Shown here: piece by piece, positions 6,544 through 14,947 of the stretch
Layout of the letters: each line of letters opens with the position of its first letter
How positions within the stretch are numbered: the stretch's first letter is position 1
Translations under genes and position numbers: made by a program
Notes under the pieces: model-generated
What the model was told of the DNA's origin: nothing
Seen by the model: the letters and a program-made list of their open reading frames with translations, nothing else
The model's database searches: none
Source: Bacillus sp. T33-2
GTDB lineage: Bacteria; Bacillota; Bacilli; Bacillales; Cytobacillaceae
Assembly: GCF_002860205.1 (NCBI RefSeq)
Contig: NZ_PGVB01000002.1
Span: forward strand, 1 to 64,000
Direction: 5' to 3'
Length of the DNA: 64,000 bases

Positions 6544-7384
6544 TTGCAACTTCCAACTTCATCTGTGGATGAGGATTATATCCCTCTAATTTGAAATGTT
6601 CTGGTTTAAATCTATAGAAATGTTTAATTGTATCATCAATGATTAATTTAGGTACTGGTCTAGGTTCACGTTTAATTATTTCTTTCGCCTGATCTACATG
6701 TCTTGTATAGATATGACAGTTGTTTATGTAATGTATAAACTCACCAACCTCTAAGCCAACACTTTGAGCAATCATATGTTGTAACAAGGCATATTGTGTA
6801 GCATTTATATTTCCGGCTACAAGATAATCTGAACTTCTTTGAGTTAATGTCATATTCAATTTACCTTCTCTTACATCAAACATGGTCATAAATGCACAAG
6901 GATAAAGTGTCATGTCATGTAAGTCGTGATGATTGTATAGGTTTAATATTAATCTTCTTGATGAAGGATTCGTTTTTAAATCATAAATCAGTTTATCAAT
7001 TTGACTCATGTATCCTACTTTTTCCCCATACCAATGAACTTGCCTCATCTGATACCCGTAAGCTCGACCAAGATTGCTATCCTGATTAGCCCATGCATCC
7101 CACCAGTGGATATTATACTTGTCTTTAAGTAGTTGGACATTGTTACTCTTGTCTTGGTATATCCATAAGATCTCTTTTAATCCTGAATAAAATGCAGTTG
7201 GTCTAAGAGTGATGATAGGAAATTCTTCTTGAAGATTGTATCTGTTTACTACTCCGAAAACACTTAATGTATGTGCTGGAGCACCATCTTTCCATACTGT
7301 TCTGACTTGTTGCTCTTCATCTGAAACTCCTTCATCTAGTATCCGTTGGAGAGTTTCTTTGAAAACTAAATCTGCTTTACTCAT
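6539..7384 (-). CDS. thyA: Thymidylate synthase
   Basis: 281 residues. Converts dUMP to dTMP with methylenetetrahydrofolate. Visible signatures are the N-terminal RTVWKDGAPAHTLSVFG, the NPSSRR phosphate-binding Arg pair, the catalytic Cys in LYPCAFMTMFD, QRSSDYLVAGNINATQYALLQ and the C-terminal HIYTRHVDQ and LEGYNPHP. The Cys is followed by Ala rather than the more usual His. Phage phi3T carries a thyA of this general kind, and the gene closes the ribonucleotide reductase run. ATG after AAAGGTAGTG. Confidence 0.93.
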   Translation of the reverse strand: MSKADLVFKETLQRILDEGVSDEEQQVRTVWKDGAPAHTLSVFGVVNRYNLQEEFPIITLRPTAFYSGLKEILWIYQDKSNNVQLLKDKYNIHWWDAWANQDSNLGRAYGYQMRQVHWYGEKVGYMSQIDKLIYDLKTNPSSRRLILNLYNHHDLHDMTLYPCAFMTMFDVREGKLNMTLTQRSSDYLVAGNINATQYALLQHMIAQSVGLEVGEFIHYINNCHIYTRHVDQAKEIIKREPRPVPKLIIDDTIKHFYRFKPEHFKLEGYNPHPQMKLEVAI

Positions 7385-7459
7385 TTCACACTACCTTTCA
7401 TATAAAATCAGGAAGAGTTTTCACCCTTCCCGTGTAAATATTCTAATCAAATGACTCTT

Positions 7460-7984
7460 TTACTGTCCTTCTGATTGTCGTTTTATTTCTGCAGCCAATC
7501 TTGGTTCAGGAGCGAAATCTCTTTCCCAATTTTCCGGTTTCATTATCTTACCATCACTTTCACGGTATTTAGGAACGCCATTATGTAATTTTCCCATGTT
7601 AGCTTGTTGAACGATTTCAAATAACTCGAATGGTGTAATTCCCATTTGCACAAATGAGCCGAAGATGAAATACAATTGATCAGTTAATGCGTCTGCTTGA
7701 GCTACTACCTTGTCACTAACTGGCTTTTTCTCAGTGATCATTTTGTTAAATGCCTTGTCTAAACCAGATAAGAACAGGTCATACACCTTTGAAAATTCCT
7801 CTTCGTCACCTTCTACAGTTGCATATAGTGACTCAATTATTTCTTCACCAGTCCATACTCCTCTGTTTAATGCAGTTTGGACAGACAAAGCAGTTGGTCT
7901 ATCTGAAACTGGATGCTTGAATGCAGAGTGAAATTGTTGAACCATGTAGTACATTTCATTTTGTAGTTTCTTATTTTCTGTCAT
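7460..7984 (-). CDS. MazG-like nucleotide pyrophosphohydrolase (PRA-PH family)
   Basis: 174 residues. Helical all-alpha NTP pyrophosphatase fold: FHSAFKHP, TGEEIIESLYATVEGDEEEF (an E-x(2-3)-E-type metal site around residues 52-65) and VVAQADALTDQLYFIFGSFVQMG (D residues of the second metal helix). Members hydrolyse dNTPs or house-clean damaged nucleotides. Its place between thyA and nrdF suggests dUTP/dNTP pool control. ATG after TAAGGAGATTTTAA. Confidence 0.75.
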   Translation of the reverse strand: MTENKKLQNEMYYMVQQFHSAFKHPVSDRPTALSVQTALNRGVWTGEEIIESLYATVEGDEEEFSKVYDLFLSGLDKAFNKMITEKKPVSDKVVAQADALTDQLYFIFGSFVQMGITPFELFEIVQQANMGKLHNGVPKYRESDGKIMKPENWERDFAPEPRLAAEIKRQSEGQ

Positions 7985-7995
7985 TTAAAATCTCC

Positions 7996-8967
7996 TTAGT
8001 TTATATTGTCGAATTTAAAAGTGTCATCAGTGATGGGTTTTACCTTCGCAATCGTATATGAGTTCCCTTTCTGTGAAAAGAAATCATGTGTAACACTGTC
8101 AGTACGGATGCCGTTCATTACGATAGGATCAATTACCTCGTCATCAAACATCTTATCTAACCCTAAATTCATAAGTGCTTTGTTAGCATTATACCTTACA
8201 TATTTTTTCACTTCTGAAGATAAACCAATATCACTATAAAGTTCCTCAGTATATTTCATTTCGTTTTCGTATAAATCGTAAAGAAACTCAAATGCCCATA
8301 TTTTTAATTTGTTCTGAGTTTCAGCATCAAAGCTTTTCAAGAGATTTTGAGAAAAATATCCAACAGCAACTCCGTGTAAAGCTTCATCCCTAAGAATAAG
8401 AGAAATTACCTCTGCGCTATTCTTCATCATTCCGTGACCAGCAAGGTATAGAGGATAGAAAAACCCACTATAGAACAAGAAAGATTCAAGTAGCACAGAA
8501 GAGTACATTGCCTTCCACAATGATTCCTTATCAGTAATACTTTGATATTGCTCACTAATTTTGCTGGCTTTGTATTGCAAATGTTTATTTTGTTTAACCC
8601 AATCGAATACTTCATCAATCTCTTGGTTTGAGCAAAGAGTGGTAAATATATAACTGTAACTCCTTGCATGAATAGCTTCCATTGCACCAAATAATGAAAG
8701 TACAGCCTTTTCTTGCAGATCATCAATGTGCTTAGATATTTCATTCATTCCAATATTGGTTTGGATAGTATCTAGAAGTGTTAATCCCCCAAGGACTTTC
8801 TTATATACATCCTGATGTTCGAACGATTTCCATTTTAGAATATCTTTCGAAACTGGCACTTCTGTTTCCAGCCAATATTGTTTTGTTTGTTGCTTCCAAA
8901 ATACATCTGCCAATTCACTTGTAGGTCTATTCCAGTTGACTGCTTCATAGTGTTTTAAATTGAACAT
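7996..8967 (-). CDS. nrdF: Ribonucleotide reductase class Ib, beta subunit
   Basis: About 323 residues counted from the ATG at 8967 (MFNLKHYEAVNWN). Carboxylate and His ligands for the dimetal centre are seen in EAIHARSY and in RDEALHGVAVGYF; the radical Tyr is probable in the ARSYSYIF segment. Forms the free-radical subunit with NrdE. It resembles the SPbeta BnrdF/YosP protein. It begins just inside the end of nrdE, so the two are translationally coupled. Confidence 0.92.
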   Translation of the reverse strand: MFNLKHYEAVNWNRPTSELADVFWKQQTKQYWLETEVPVSKDILKWKSFEHQDVYKKVLGGLTLLDTIQTNIGMNEISKHIDDLQEKAVLSLFGAMEAIHARSYSYIFTTLCSNQEIDEVFDWVKQNKHLQYKASKISEQYQSITDKESLWKAMYSSVLLESFLFYSGFFYPLYLAGHGMMKNSAEVISLILRDEALHGVAVGYFSQNLLKSFDAETQNKLKIWAFEFLYDLYENEMKYTEELYSDIGLSSEVKKYVRYNANKALMNLGLDKMFDDEVIDPIVMNGIRTDSVTHDFFSQKGNSYTIAKVKPITDDTFKFDNIN

Positions 8968-11048
8968 GCTACACATTCCTCCAACGTCCTCATTCTTTGG
9001 CGAACATAGTAAGTTGTTTTAATGCCTTTTTTCCAAGCATAGTAATACAACCGTGTAAGCATCTCAGTATCCCATTCGTCAGTAATGTAAAGTGTCATTG
9101 ATAAACCTTGATCAACATGTTTTTGTGCAGTTGCATATAGATCAACCATTTTGTACATATCCATTTCATATGCTTCCTGATATAGATTGACGTTATCTTT
9201 TGTTAGAAATGGCATGGGATAAATTGTGCGACTATCTCCATAATCTCGTACCTCAACACGTTCTGTAATTGGTGATAGTGATGCTGTTGCTGATCTTACG
9301 TAAGATATGCTGCCTGTTGGAGCAACGCACAGTCTGTATGAATGATAAAGCCCATATTTCATTACATCTTCTTTTAATTCTTTCCATTGTTCAACGGTAA
9401 TTGGTTTAACATTTCCCAATGCTTTCCTTGTCTTTTCATATTTAATATCAATTGGGTTATTTATGTACCAGTCGAAATATTCTCCGGTTGCATAATCAGA
9501 TTTCTCAAATCCCTTAAATACTTTTCCTTTTTCTTTTGCAATTTTGTTGGAGGATTTAAGGGAGTGATAATTGAATGCTGAGAAAAAGACATCTACAAAA
9601 TTAAGAGATTCTTGTTCTCCATATATAATGGAATTTGCCATCAAATGACCATGTAAATTCATTACACCAAGTCCTACCGAATGCATCTCTTTGTTACCCT
9701 TTGACACAGAAGGTACATTGGATATATCAGTTGCATCGGAGACTGAAGTTAATAATTGCATAGAGGTTTCAATTAAGTCACCAAAGTCTTTTACCTTCAC
9801 TGCATTGTGTATATCTGTTGATCCTAAGTTACAAGATACATCCTGACCAATGATATCAATTTCATCATAGTCGTTAATTTCTGATGTTTCCTGCAGCTGG
9901 AGCACCTCGGTACAGAGATTGGAAATTTTAACCTTACCTACACTCTTTAAAGGATTTCCTTTTCTCACGTTGTCCTCAAACATTTCAAATGGATAACCTG
10001 ACTCAATCTGAGTCTTCTTAACTTCTGTGTATAATTTCCTTGCACTTATCTTCTTTATTTTACGAACATTTGGATCATCGAGGAGTTCATAATAAACCTC
10101 GGACATATTTATTTCAGACATTCTCTTACCATATTTCTTTTTAATGTCATATGGACTAAATAAGAAAATATCCTTATCTTCTTCCATGAGTTTAAAGAAA
10201 ATGTCAGGAACAACTATACCCGTAGACAATGTTGCCAGTCGTATTTTTTCATCAGCATTTGGCTTTTTTGCTGATAAAAAATCAATAATATCACCGTGAA
10301 AAATATGTAACCAAACCACTCCTGAACCTGCTCTTGCTCCTAATTGATTTGCATAACTAAAACTATTTTCAAGTAGTTTGGCAACTGGCATTACTCCGCT
10401 GGCTCTATTATCAATTTCTTTGATTGGATCTCCTGCACATCTCAAATCAATTAATGAGACTCCCACGCCCCCACCGAGTTTTGACAATTGGAGAGCATTT
10501 CCAATGTTGTGTGAGATACTGTTCATTGAATCATCAACCATTAGCTTAAAGCAGGAAACAAATTCTCCTCGTGCTTTTTTACCGCAATTCAAGATGGTTG
10601 GAGTAGCTGGCTGATAAGACTCTATCATATGTTTAACAGACTTCTCAGCAAGTTGTTCATTACCATCAGCCAGGTATAATGCACAAACAACTATACGATC
10701 TTCATACCGCTCCAGGTAGTTTTGTCCGTCTCGTGTTTTTAGTGCGTAGTTATTATAAAATTTGAATGCACTCATGAATGAAGGAAAACGGAATTTATAG
10801 CTATACGCCAAGTTGAACATTTTCTTGATAAAACGGAACTCATACTTTTTCAAAAATTCCTCTTCGTAATAGCCTTCCTCAACCAGATAATCCAGTTTTT
10901 CTTTTAGATTGTGGAAGAAGACTGTTTGCTTATTAATTTCATCCAAGAAATATCTTCTTGCTGCTTCCCTATCCTTTTCTCGATCAATTTGCTTTGTAAG
11001 TGTGTATGTGTTTAAAACCTCATTATTAAGTTTCAGGTATTCTTTCAT
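8955..11048 (-). CDS. nrdE: Ribonucleotide reductase class Ib, alpha subunit
   Basis: 697 residues, full length and uninterrupted. Reduces NDPs to dNDPs. Active-site motifs: FVSCFKLMVDD (first redox Cys), NLCTEVLQL (catalytic Cys loop), VSCNLGSTDIHN, APTGSISYVRSATASLSP and the C-terminal CVACSI redox pair. The SPbeta homologue is interrupted by an intein and an intron; I see neither here. Its ATG lies 6 nt downstream of the nrdI stop. Confidence 0.95.
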   Translation of the reverse strand: MKEYLKLNNEVLNTYTLTKQIDREKDREAARRYFLDEINKQTVFFHNLKEKLDYLVEEGYYEEEFLKKYEFRFIKKMFNLAYSYKFRFPSFMSAFKFYNNYALKTRDGQNYLERYEDRIVVCALYLADGNEQLAEKSVKHMIESYQPATPTILNCGKKARGEFVSCFKLMVDDSMNSISHNIGNALQLSKLGGGVGVSLIDLRCAGDPIKEIDNRASGVMPVAKLLENSFSYANQLGARAGSGVVWLHIFHGDIIDFLSAKKPNADEKIRLATLSTGIVVPDIFFKLMEEDKDIFLFSPYDIKKKYGKRMSEINMSEVYYELLDDPNVRKIKKISARKLYTEVKKTQIESGYPFEMFEDNVRKGNPLKSVGKVKISNLCTEVLQLQETSEINDYDEIDIIGQDVSCNLGSTDIHNAVKVKDFGDLIETSMQLLTSVSDATDISNVPSVSKGNKEMHSVGLGVMNLHGHLMANSIIYGEQESLNFVDVFFSAFNYHSLKSSNKIAKEKGKVFKGFEKSDYATGEYFDWYINNPIDIKYEKTRKALGNVKPITVEQWKELKEDVMKYGLYHSYRLCVAPTGSISYVRSATASLSPITERVEVRDYGDSRTIYPMPFLTKDNVNLYQEAYEMDMYKMVDLYATAQKHVDQGLSMTLYITDEWDTEMLTRLYYYAWKKGIKTTYYVRQRMRTLEECVACSI

Positions 11049-11054
11049 CTAATA

Positions 11055-11420
11055 CTATTCACCCTCAATATATTTTTTATATTGGTCTTTAATTGCTTGA
11101 ATGTCTTCCTTTGTTCCACGTAAGTCTATCTTTCTGATAATGGGAATATTAAATTTCTTACTGATTGATTCTGCCGGTTTACAGAAGTATTCTCCAAAAT
11201 TGATATTTCCAGTTACAATTACCCCTACTATGTGTTGTTGGTTTTCCTGAAATAATAAAAACTCATCTACTTGTTTGGGTATTTCACCTAAACCATCTGT
11301 ATAAGTAAACAAGAAATAGGGCTGATACAAAACCAAGCCCTTCACTATTTCCGAACTTGGTAAACTCAATTCTTGTATGATTGATCTAACATTCCCTGTT
11401 CTTGATGTGTAAACAATCAT
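11055..11420 (-). CDS. nrdI: NrdI flavodoxin-like activator of NrdF
   Basis: 121 residues. Starts MIVYTSRTGNVRSII, the FMN phosphate loop of NrdI, followed by FTYTDGLGEIPKQV and VIVTGNINFGEYFCK. NrdI supplies the oxidant that assembles the Mn cofactor of NrdF. It overlaps the glutaredoxin-like gene by 4 bp and directly precedes nrdE. Confidence 0.93.
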   Translation of the reverse strand: MIVYTSRTGNVRSIIQELSLPSSEIVKGLVLYQPYFLFTYTDGLGEIPKQVDEFLLFQENQQHIVGVIVTGNINFGEYFCKPAESISKKFNIPIIRKIDLRGTKEDIQAIKDQYKKYIEGE

Positions 11421-11641
11421 TTCAAATTAATAAGTAAGTCTTCAAACTCACCCATATTTGTGTAAAAATTGTTTTCATGTTCAACTACTGGAACAGACAT
11501 GAATCCTAAATCGACCAATTTTTGTTTCGCTTGATCATCATGTTCAATGTTTACAATGTCAAACTGTACATCATTACCTTCAAAAAATGCTTTTGCTGCA
11601 ATACATTTAGGACAAATTGTTTTTGTATATATTGTTACCAT
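11417..11641 (-). CDS. NrdH/glutaredoxin-like thioredoxin-fold protein
   Basis: About 74 residues from the ATG at 11641 (MVTIYTKTICPKC); the open frame extends 4 codons further. CPKC is the redox motif near the N-terminus, with the cis-Pro in SVPVVEHE. It probably is the electron donor for NrdE, equivalent to YosR of SPbeta or NrdH. First gene of the nrdHIEF run. Confidence 0.88.
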   Translation of the reverse strand: MVTIYTKTICPKCIAAKAFFEGNDVQFDIVNIEHDDQAKQKLVDLGFMSVPVVEHENNFYTNMGEFEDLLINLK

Positions 11642-11677
11642 CCATAAACACAACCTTTAGTATTAATATATTTTGTT

Positions 11678-11992
11678 TTATAACGCCTTGTTTGGTTCAA
11701 ATATGTAATTCTCATCTTTCTCATTTGATTCTTTTACTAACTGTCCCATCTCAGCATAACCCTTCATCATCTCATCGAGATTGACTTTCTTTTTCGGTTT
11801 AGCTTCAATCTGTTCGACCGGGACATAATATTCGTTAAATCGTGTTTCTCTTTCCACAAATGTATTTCCATCTAAATCCGTTAAAATCATATCCCCAGGA
11901 AACACAGGTATGCTTCCACTATAAGTTTCTAAAACACCTTTTTCTTTCACACGATTAACCGTCACTAAAAACTTTCGATGAGCATACTGCAT
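11678..11992 (-). CDS. PGDYG-like phage protein
   Basis: 104 residues. The block PVFPGDMILTDLDGNTFVERETRFNEYYVPVE matches the pattern of small phage proteins with a PGD-(W/Y/M)-I-x-T-D-x-x-G motif (PGDYG family), whose role is unknown. The C-terminal half is charged and probably helical. ATG after GGTGGGGAA. Confidence 0.6.
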   Translation of the reverse strand: MQYAHRKFLVTVNRVKEKGVLETYSGSIPVFPGDMILTDLDGNTFVERETRFNEYYVPVEQIEAKPKKKVNLDEMMKGYAEMGQLVKESNEKDENYIFEPNKAL

Positions 11993-12009
11993 TTCCCCAC
12001 CCCGATTTT

Positions 12010-12231
12010 TTAATTTTTTATACTACCCACCATTAACACTTTCCCTTGATCCTTCCGAGCTTCCCTTTCAATATCCCGTATAACTGCACTTCTTACTCTA
12101 CCTTCAGCCCTGTACAATTTTTCTACTCCATCCACTTCGACTATCGCATACCATTGTCGGTTAGGATTAAATTGCTTCTCGTGAGTGTTATCGAATACTG
12201 TCCTTACTTCCTTCTGATTCCTATATTTCAT
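12010..12231 (-). CDS. Hypothetical protein (73 aa)
   Basis: ATG after CAAGGAGAATAGTAG. Small basic beta-rich protein (WYAIVEVDGVEKLYRAEGRVRSAVIRDIE). First gene downstream of the SPBRE pair at 12316, so probably the first of the operon running through nrdHIEF and thyA. Confidence 0.55.
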   Translation of the reverse strand: MKYRNQKEVRTVFDNTHEKQFNPNRQWYAIVEVDGVEKLYRAEGRVRSAVIRDIEREARKDQGKVLMVGSIKN

Positions 12232-12315
12232 CTACTATTCTCCTTGTTTTGTATTTTAATATGAGGGTGTTTCTGAGTGGTTACATTTTGTCCACCGCCT
12301 TTACTAATATAATCC

Positions 12316-12371
12316 TATTATATTAAATTATTTTATTTTAAACAATAGGTATATTTAATTATTTAGTTTTA
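12316..12371. repeat. SPBRE-like repeat pair
   Basis: Copies starting at about 12316 and 12352, offset by 31 bp, with the core TTAAATTATTTTATTTTA and TTTAATTATTTAGTTTTA. Located upstream of the operon 12231-6539. Confidence 0.7.
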
Positions 12372-12415
12372 GAATGAAAGTGCAATTTGATTCGCTTTAT
12401 ATTTCGAACTGCGCA

Positions 12416-12544
12416 TTACTTCTTACTATTGTGTTCTATTTGTTCCATAAATCGAAGGACACCATGTTTGTTTAATTCTCCGTAAGAAGGTGTTAAACTG
12501 ACCATTTTGTCCTTTAATTCTTTCCACATTTTTTCATAGTCCAT
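12416..12544 (-). CDS. Small hypothetical protein (42 aa)
   Basis: ATG after AAGGAGGACTAAAG; frame MDYEKMWKELKDKM... ending IEHNSKK. Helical, charged. No recognised family. Confidence 0.5.
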   Translation of the reverse strand: MDYEKMWKELKDKMVSLTPSYGELNKHGVLRFMEQIEHNSKK

Positions 12545-12677
12545 CTTTAGTCCTCCTTCGCATTTTGTGTCAAATATTCACGATATAATAGAACTTTGAT
12601 TCGCTTATTTAATCAAACTTCTTTAAACTTCGACTATATAAACAAACTTTTTTTAAAATGACGGTTTTATGGTAAAT

Positions 12678-12742
12678 AGTTTGTGAAATGATGGTTAGAA
12701 ACGTTGATATATTAACCTTTTCATTTTCAGTTTTTCACAAAC
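12678..12742. other. Inverted repeat / structured intergenic element
   Basis: AGTTTGTGAAA (12678-12688) and TTTCACAAACT (12732-12742) are 11-bp perfect arms; inside, GGTTA and TAACC form a second short stem. On the minus strand there is no U-run, so termination would be weak. The inner text AAACGTTG recurs in the hairpin at 20624-20695. Confidence 0.5.
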
Positions 12743-12770
12743 TTTTATGATTTTTGCACCATATTCTCGT

Positions 12771-12904
12771 ACTACGCAATAACTTTTATCTCTTGTTGAC
12801 CATTGCATTCGTCGCATTCAACTAGTTTTTCTTTTCCCAACGCCATTGTTTCATCATGATATTCTCCCATTCCATCATTTGGGACATTTAATGTAATCAG
12901 TCAT
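12771..12904 (-). pseudogene. Decayed zinc-ribbon microprotein gene
   Basis: A strong AAAGGAGGTATATAA site precedes ATG at 12904, giving MTDYIKCPK and then a TGA at 12875-12877. In the other two frames the remainder reads like the missing parts: GMGEYHDETMA in one and LVECDECNGQQEIKVIA in another, ending at 12771. Put together this would be a small CPxC...CDEC zinc ribbon broken by at least two small indels. Sequencing error is an alternative explanation. Confidence 0.45.
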
Positions 12905-12934
12905 TTATATACCTCCTTTCCTGTCGCTTTTGTG

Positions 12935-13141
12935 TCAACTTTGTACCAATCCTATTTCCTCCAACACCTTTTTTACAGGCAGTTTCTTTAAGTCTGGTAA
13001 GTTCTTAATCTTTTTATGTAAATCAGTAATACAGTCTTCGTGACCATTAATCATCACAGATTGTTTATCATCGGCAATCTTTAGAACATGATTATGTCCT
13101 ATATTAAATTCATTGCAAATATCACAAAATCTTTCACTCAT
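12935..13141 (-). CDS. Small Cys/His protein, possible zinc finger
   Basis: 68 residues. FCDICNEFNIGHNHVLKI and NGHEDCITDLHKKI carry three Cys and several His residues in zinc-finger-like spacing. The start overlaps the end of the upstream gene by 8 bp, so they are coupled. Function unknown. Confidence 0.55.
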   Translation of the reverse strand: MSERFCDICNEFNIGHNHVLKIADDKQSVMINGHEDCITDLHKKIKNLPDLKKLPVKKVLEEIGLVQS

Positions 13142-13448
13142 TGTCTTTGTCCTTTACAACCAATTTGATGTTCTCTCTTTTTACTACACTCTCAATATGT
13201 TTACTTAATTCGTTTAATTTGTCAACCAGTCGTGAAACATCGCAATTTTCTTCTGACCGGATTGATTCAGTGACATACCGTTTTAGCGCATGATTTAGAT
13301 TTGTGCCAAAAAATCCAACTGTCTTCCATGTGTACTTGCCCGTTGGTTCTTTTGATTGACGATCAACGACTTCATCATAATGTTCTAGTATGAAATTCAG
13401 TTTGTCAGTTATAATCCTAAATTTATCATCCAATTGTAGTTCAAGCAT
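13134..13448 (-). CDS. Hypothetical protein (104 aa)
   Basis: ATG after AAGGAGGTGAAGAG. Predominantly helical (DKFRIITDKLNFILEHYDEVV...KLNELSKHIESVVKR). No recognised family; in operon with 12935 and 13461. Confidence 0.55.
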   Translation of the reverse strand: MLELQLDDKFRIITDKLNFILEHYDEVVDRQSKEPTGKYTWKTVGFFGTNLNHALKRYVTESIRSEENCDVSRLVDKLNELSKHIESVVKRENIKLVVKDKDNE

Positions 13449-13460
13449 CTCTTCACCTCC

Positions 13461-13817
13461 TTAAAGATATTTACTCATTCTTTGTTTAAGTTTATATCTA
13501 ATGGCGTGTCGCCAGTAACGCATTGTACCTTCTTTATATCCACCATTCACCTTCTGGTAATAAGGGTACTCTACAAATTCCTTGTCATCGTCCTCTACAA
13601 CGTCAAATATTTTAATTCCGTTTTTTACAAGGTAATCCTGTGTCTGTTTGCGTTGCTTGATAGTGTTCTGAATTAGATTATCAAGATGTTTTGAAAATCC
13701 TTCGTTGCCTTGTTTTTCTGCTTCATTCATTTTCTTCGTAAGTACGTGGAGTTCTAAATCCAAATAAATTCTTTCGTCTATTGCATTTATTAATTCATTA
13801 GAAATATTCGCTCTCAA
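13461..13817 (-). CDS. Hypothetical protein (118 aa), TTG start
   Basis: The first codon is TTG, 4 nt after GGGTGATGAAC. Helical N-terminus with ERIYLDLELHVLTKKMNEAEKQ; the C-terminus is basic with several Trp/Tyr (MRYWRHAIRYKLKQRM). Unknown. Confidence 0.5.
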   Translation of the reverse strand: MRANISNELINAIDERIYLDLELHVLTKKMNEAEKQGNEGFSKHLDNLIQNTIKQRKQTQDYLVKNGIKIFDVVEDDDKEFVEYPYYQKVNGGYKEGTMRYWRHAIRYKLKQRMSKYL

Positions 13818-13899
13818 TGTTCATCACCCAGGATGATTATATCAGTTATCCAGTTGTTTCTCCATCTCCTCATCTAACACTTTATCACCTCACTTATGT

Positions 13900-13934
13900 A
13901 AAAGAGTGACTGTTTTTGTTTCAGCCACTCTTTA
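13900..13934 (-). terminator. Hairpin with T-run upstream of a gene start
   Basis: AAAGAGTG (13901-13908) pairs with CACTCTTT (13926-13933). On the minus strand it ends in TTTTAC, immediately before a GAGGTG ribosome site. It lies just downstream of the SPBRE copy at 13946, an arrangement also seen at 6459-6543. Confidence 0.55.
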
Positions 13935-13945
13935 GTTTTGATAGT

Positions 13946-14012
13946 TTTATATTAAATTATTTTATATTAAAGGTCAAGTATAATTTTGGAATTGTTTAAA
14001 TTATTTTATGTA
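13946..14012. repeat. SPBRE-like repeat pair
   Basis: TTATATTAAATTATTTTATATTA at about 13948 and a second TTTAAATTATTTTATGTA at about 13995, offset by 44 bp. The second copy overlaps the end of the gene finishing at 14006. Confidence 0.65.
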
Positions 14013-14218
14013 TAGGAAACTTCTTCTTTTAGTTTGTTCAATAACTGATACAATCCATTAATTGCCGTTTCGTATTTATGCCAGTCATAAGTTTCAATGT
14101 CGTGGTTGTTTTCCAATTTTGCAGAAACTTCTCCGACACCTTCTTCAAGTTGACTGATCAGCTGCAAAAGCAATTCCCGTTTACCTTCTGACATTACCGG
14201 ACGCATAACATCACCCAT
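14006..14218 (-). CDS. Hypothetical helical protein (up to 70 aa)
   Basis: Overlaps the upstream gene by 8 bp if the ATG at 14218 is used; the ATG at 14206 is an alternative. Helical (GKRELLLQLISQLEEGVGEVS). Unknown. Confidence 0.5.
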   Translation of the reverse strand: MGDVMRPVMSEGKRELLLQLISQLEEGVGEVSAKLENNHDIETYDWHKYETAINGLYQLLNKLKEEVSYT

Positions 14219-14534
14219 CTTTATATTTTTTCTTTTCGTTATTTAACCTGTTCACTTCATCATATTTCTTCTCACCTAAGTTGACATCAATCATTAGATT
14301 CAAAAGTCCTTGTTCAAATTTATCATCAAATGAATATCTCTCCAATGACTCAATCTGATCACCGTTGTACCATGCGGTTTGATATGATCCAAAATTAACA
14401 CTATATGTAATCGTTTCTCTTACTTGTCCTTGATATTTATATGTTTCTAGTTTCTGTCCGTTTATTTCCCCTACTTTTCCATTGGCTTTGACCTTCACCT
14501 TCTCATCCATGATAAATTTAAATTTGCTGCTCAC
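14211..14534 (-). CDS. Hypothetical protein (107 aa)
   Basis: The N-terminal half is beta-rich with DEKVKVKANGKVGEINGQ, like a small SH3/KOW-type barrel that begins with a turn of V-x-G; the rest is helical. No firm family. Preceded by AAAAGGAGAATCAATGTG; the first codon is ATG at 14534 or a nearby GTG. Confidence 0.5.
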   Translation of the reverse strand: MSSKFKFIMDEKVKVKANGKVGEINGQKLETYKYQGQVRETITYSVNFGSYQTAWYNGDQIESLERYSFDDKFEQGLLNLMIDVNLGEKKYDEVNRLNNEKKKYKDG

Positions 14535-14607
14535 ATTGATTCTCCTTTTAGGGTTATTTAGGATTCATATGAAAGTTATCTTTTATCCAGCATGGTCGTA
14601 CAATTTA

Positions 14608-14697
14608 TCAGTTTTTTTCATCTGGATTACACACTGGACAAGGTACTCGCCCGTCACCAATCCAACCGTCATCATCGCAATACTCACACTCGTACAT
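14608..14697 (-). CDS. 29-residue zinc-ribbon microprotein
   Basis: ATG after GAGGAG. Two CxxC pairs, CEYC (residues 4-7) and CPVC (20-23), separated by a Gly-rich turn, make a complete minimal zinc ribbon of the DnaJ-like kind. Too short for most gene finders. Confidence 0.55.
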   Translation of the reverse strand: MYECEYCDDDGWIGDGRVPCPVCNPDEKN

Positions 14698-14710
14698 ATG
14701 CAATACTCCT

Positions 14711-14887
14711 CTATGCGTTAATACCTTCAATGCTTTCATTCAAAATACATAATGTTTTTCTGATAGCCTGCATAGCACCTGAATTAATGTCCATCATAGA
14801 TTTATCCTTTAATTCAGTATGTTTTTTGTACGCATTAGAACAGTCTTGATAGTACGTTAATATTTGTTTCTTCTGTTCATCTGTCAT
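14711..14887 (-). CDS. Small helical protein (58 aa)
   Basis: MTDEQKKQIL... after AAAAGGTGAG, ending ILNESIEGINA. All-helical. No recognised family; in the run between dam and the microprotein. Confidence 0.5.
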   Translation of the reverse strand: MTDEQKKQILTYYQDCSNAYKKHTELKDKSMMDINSGAMQAIRKTLCILNESIEGINA

Positions 14888-14947
14888 AAATACTCACCTT
14901 TTCTCCATGAATGGCAGGGTCTACTGTTCATTTAATAAAATTTATAA

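Noticed and set aside
8427-8744. Minus-strand frame of 105 codons inside nrdF
   Set aside because: Alternative frame of nrdF with no ribosome site or recognisable domain.
14482-14849. Overlapping plus-strand frames
   Set aside because: They are antisense to the small minus-strand genes with good ribosome sites and have none themselves.
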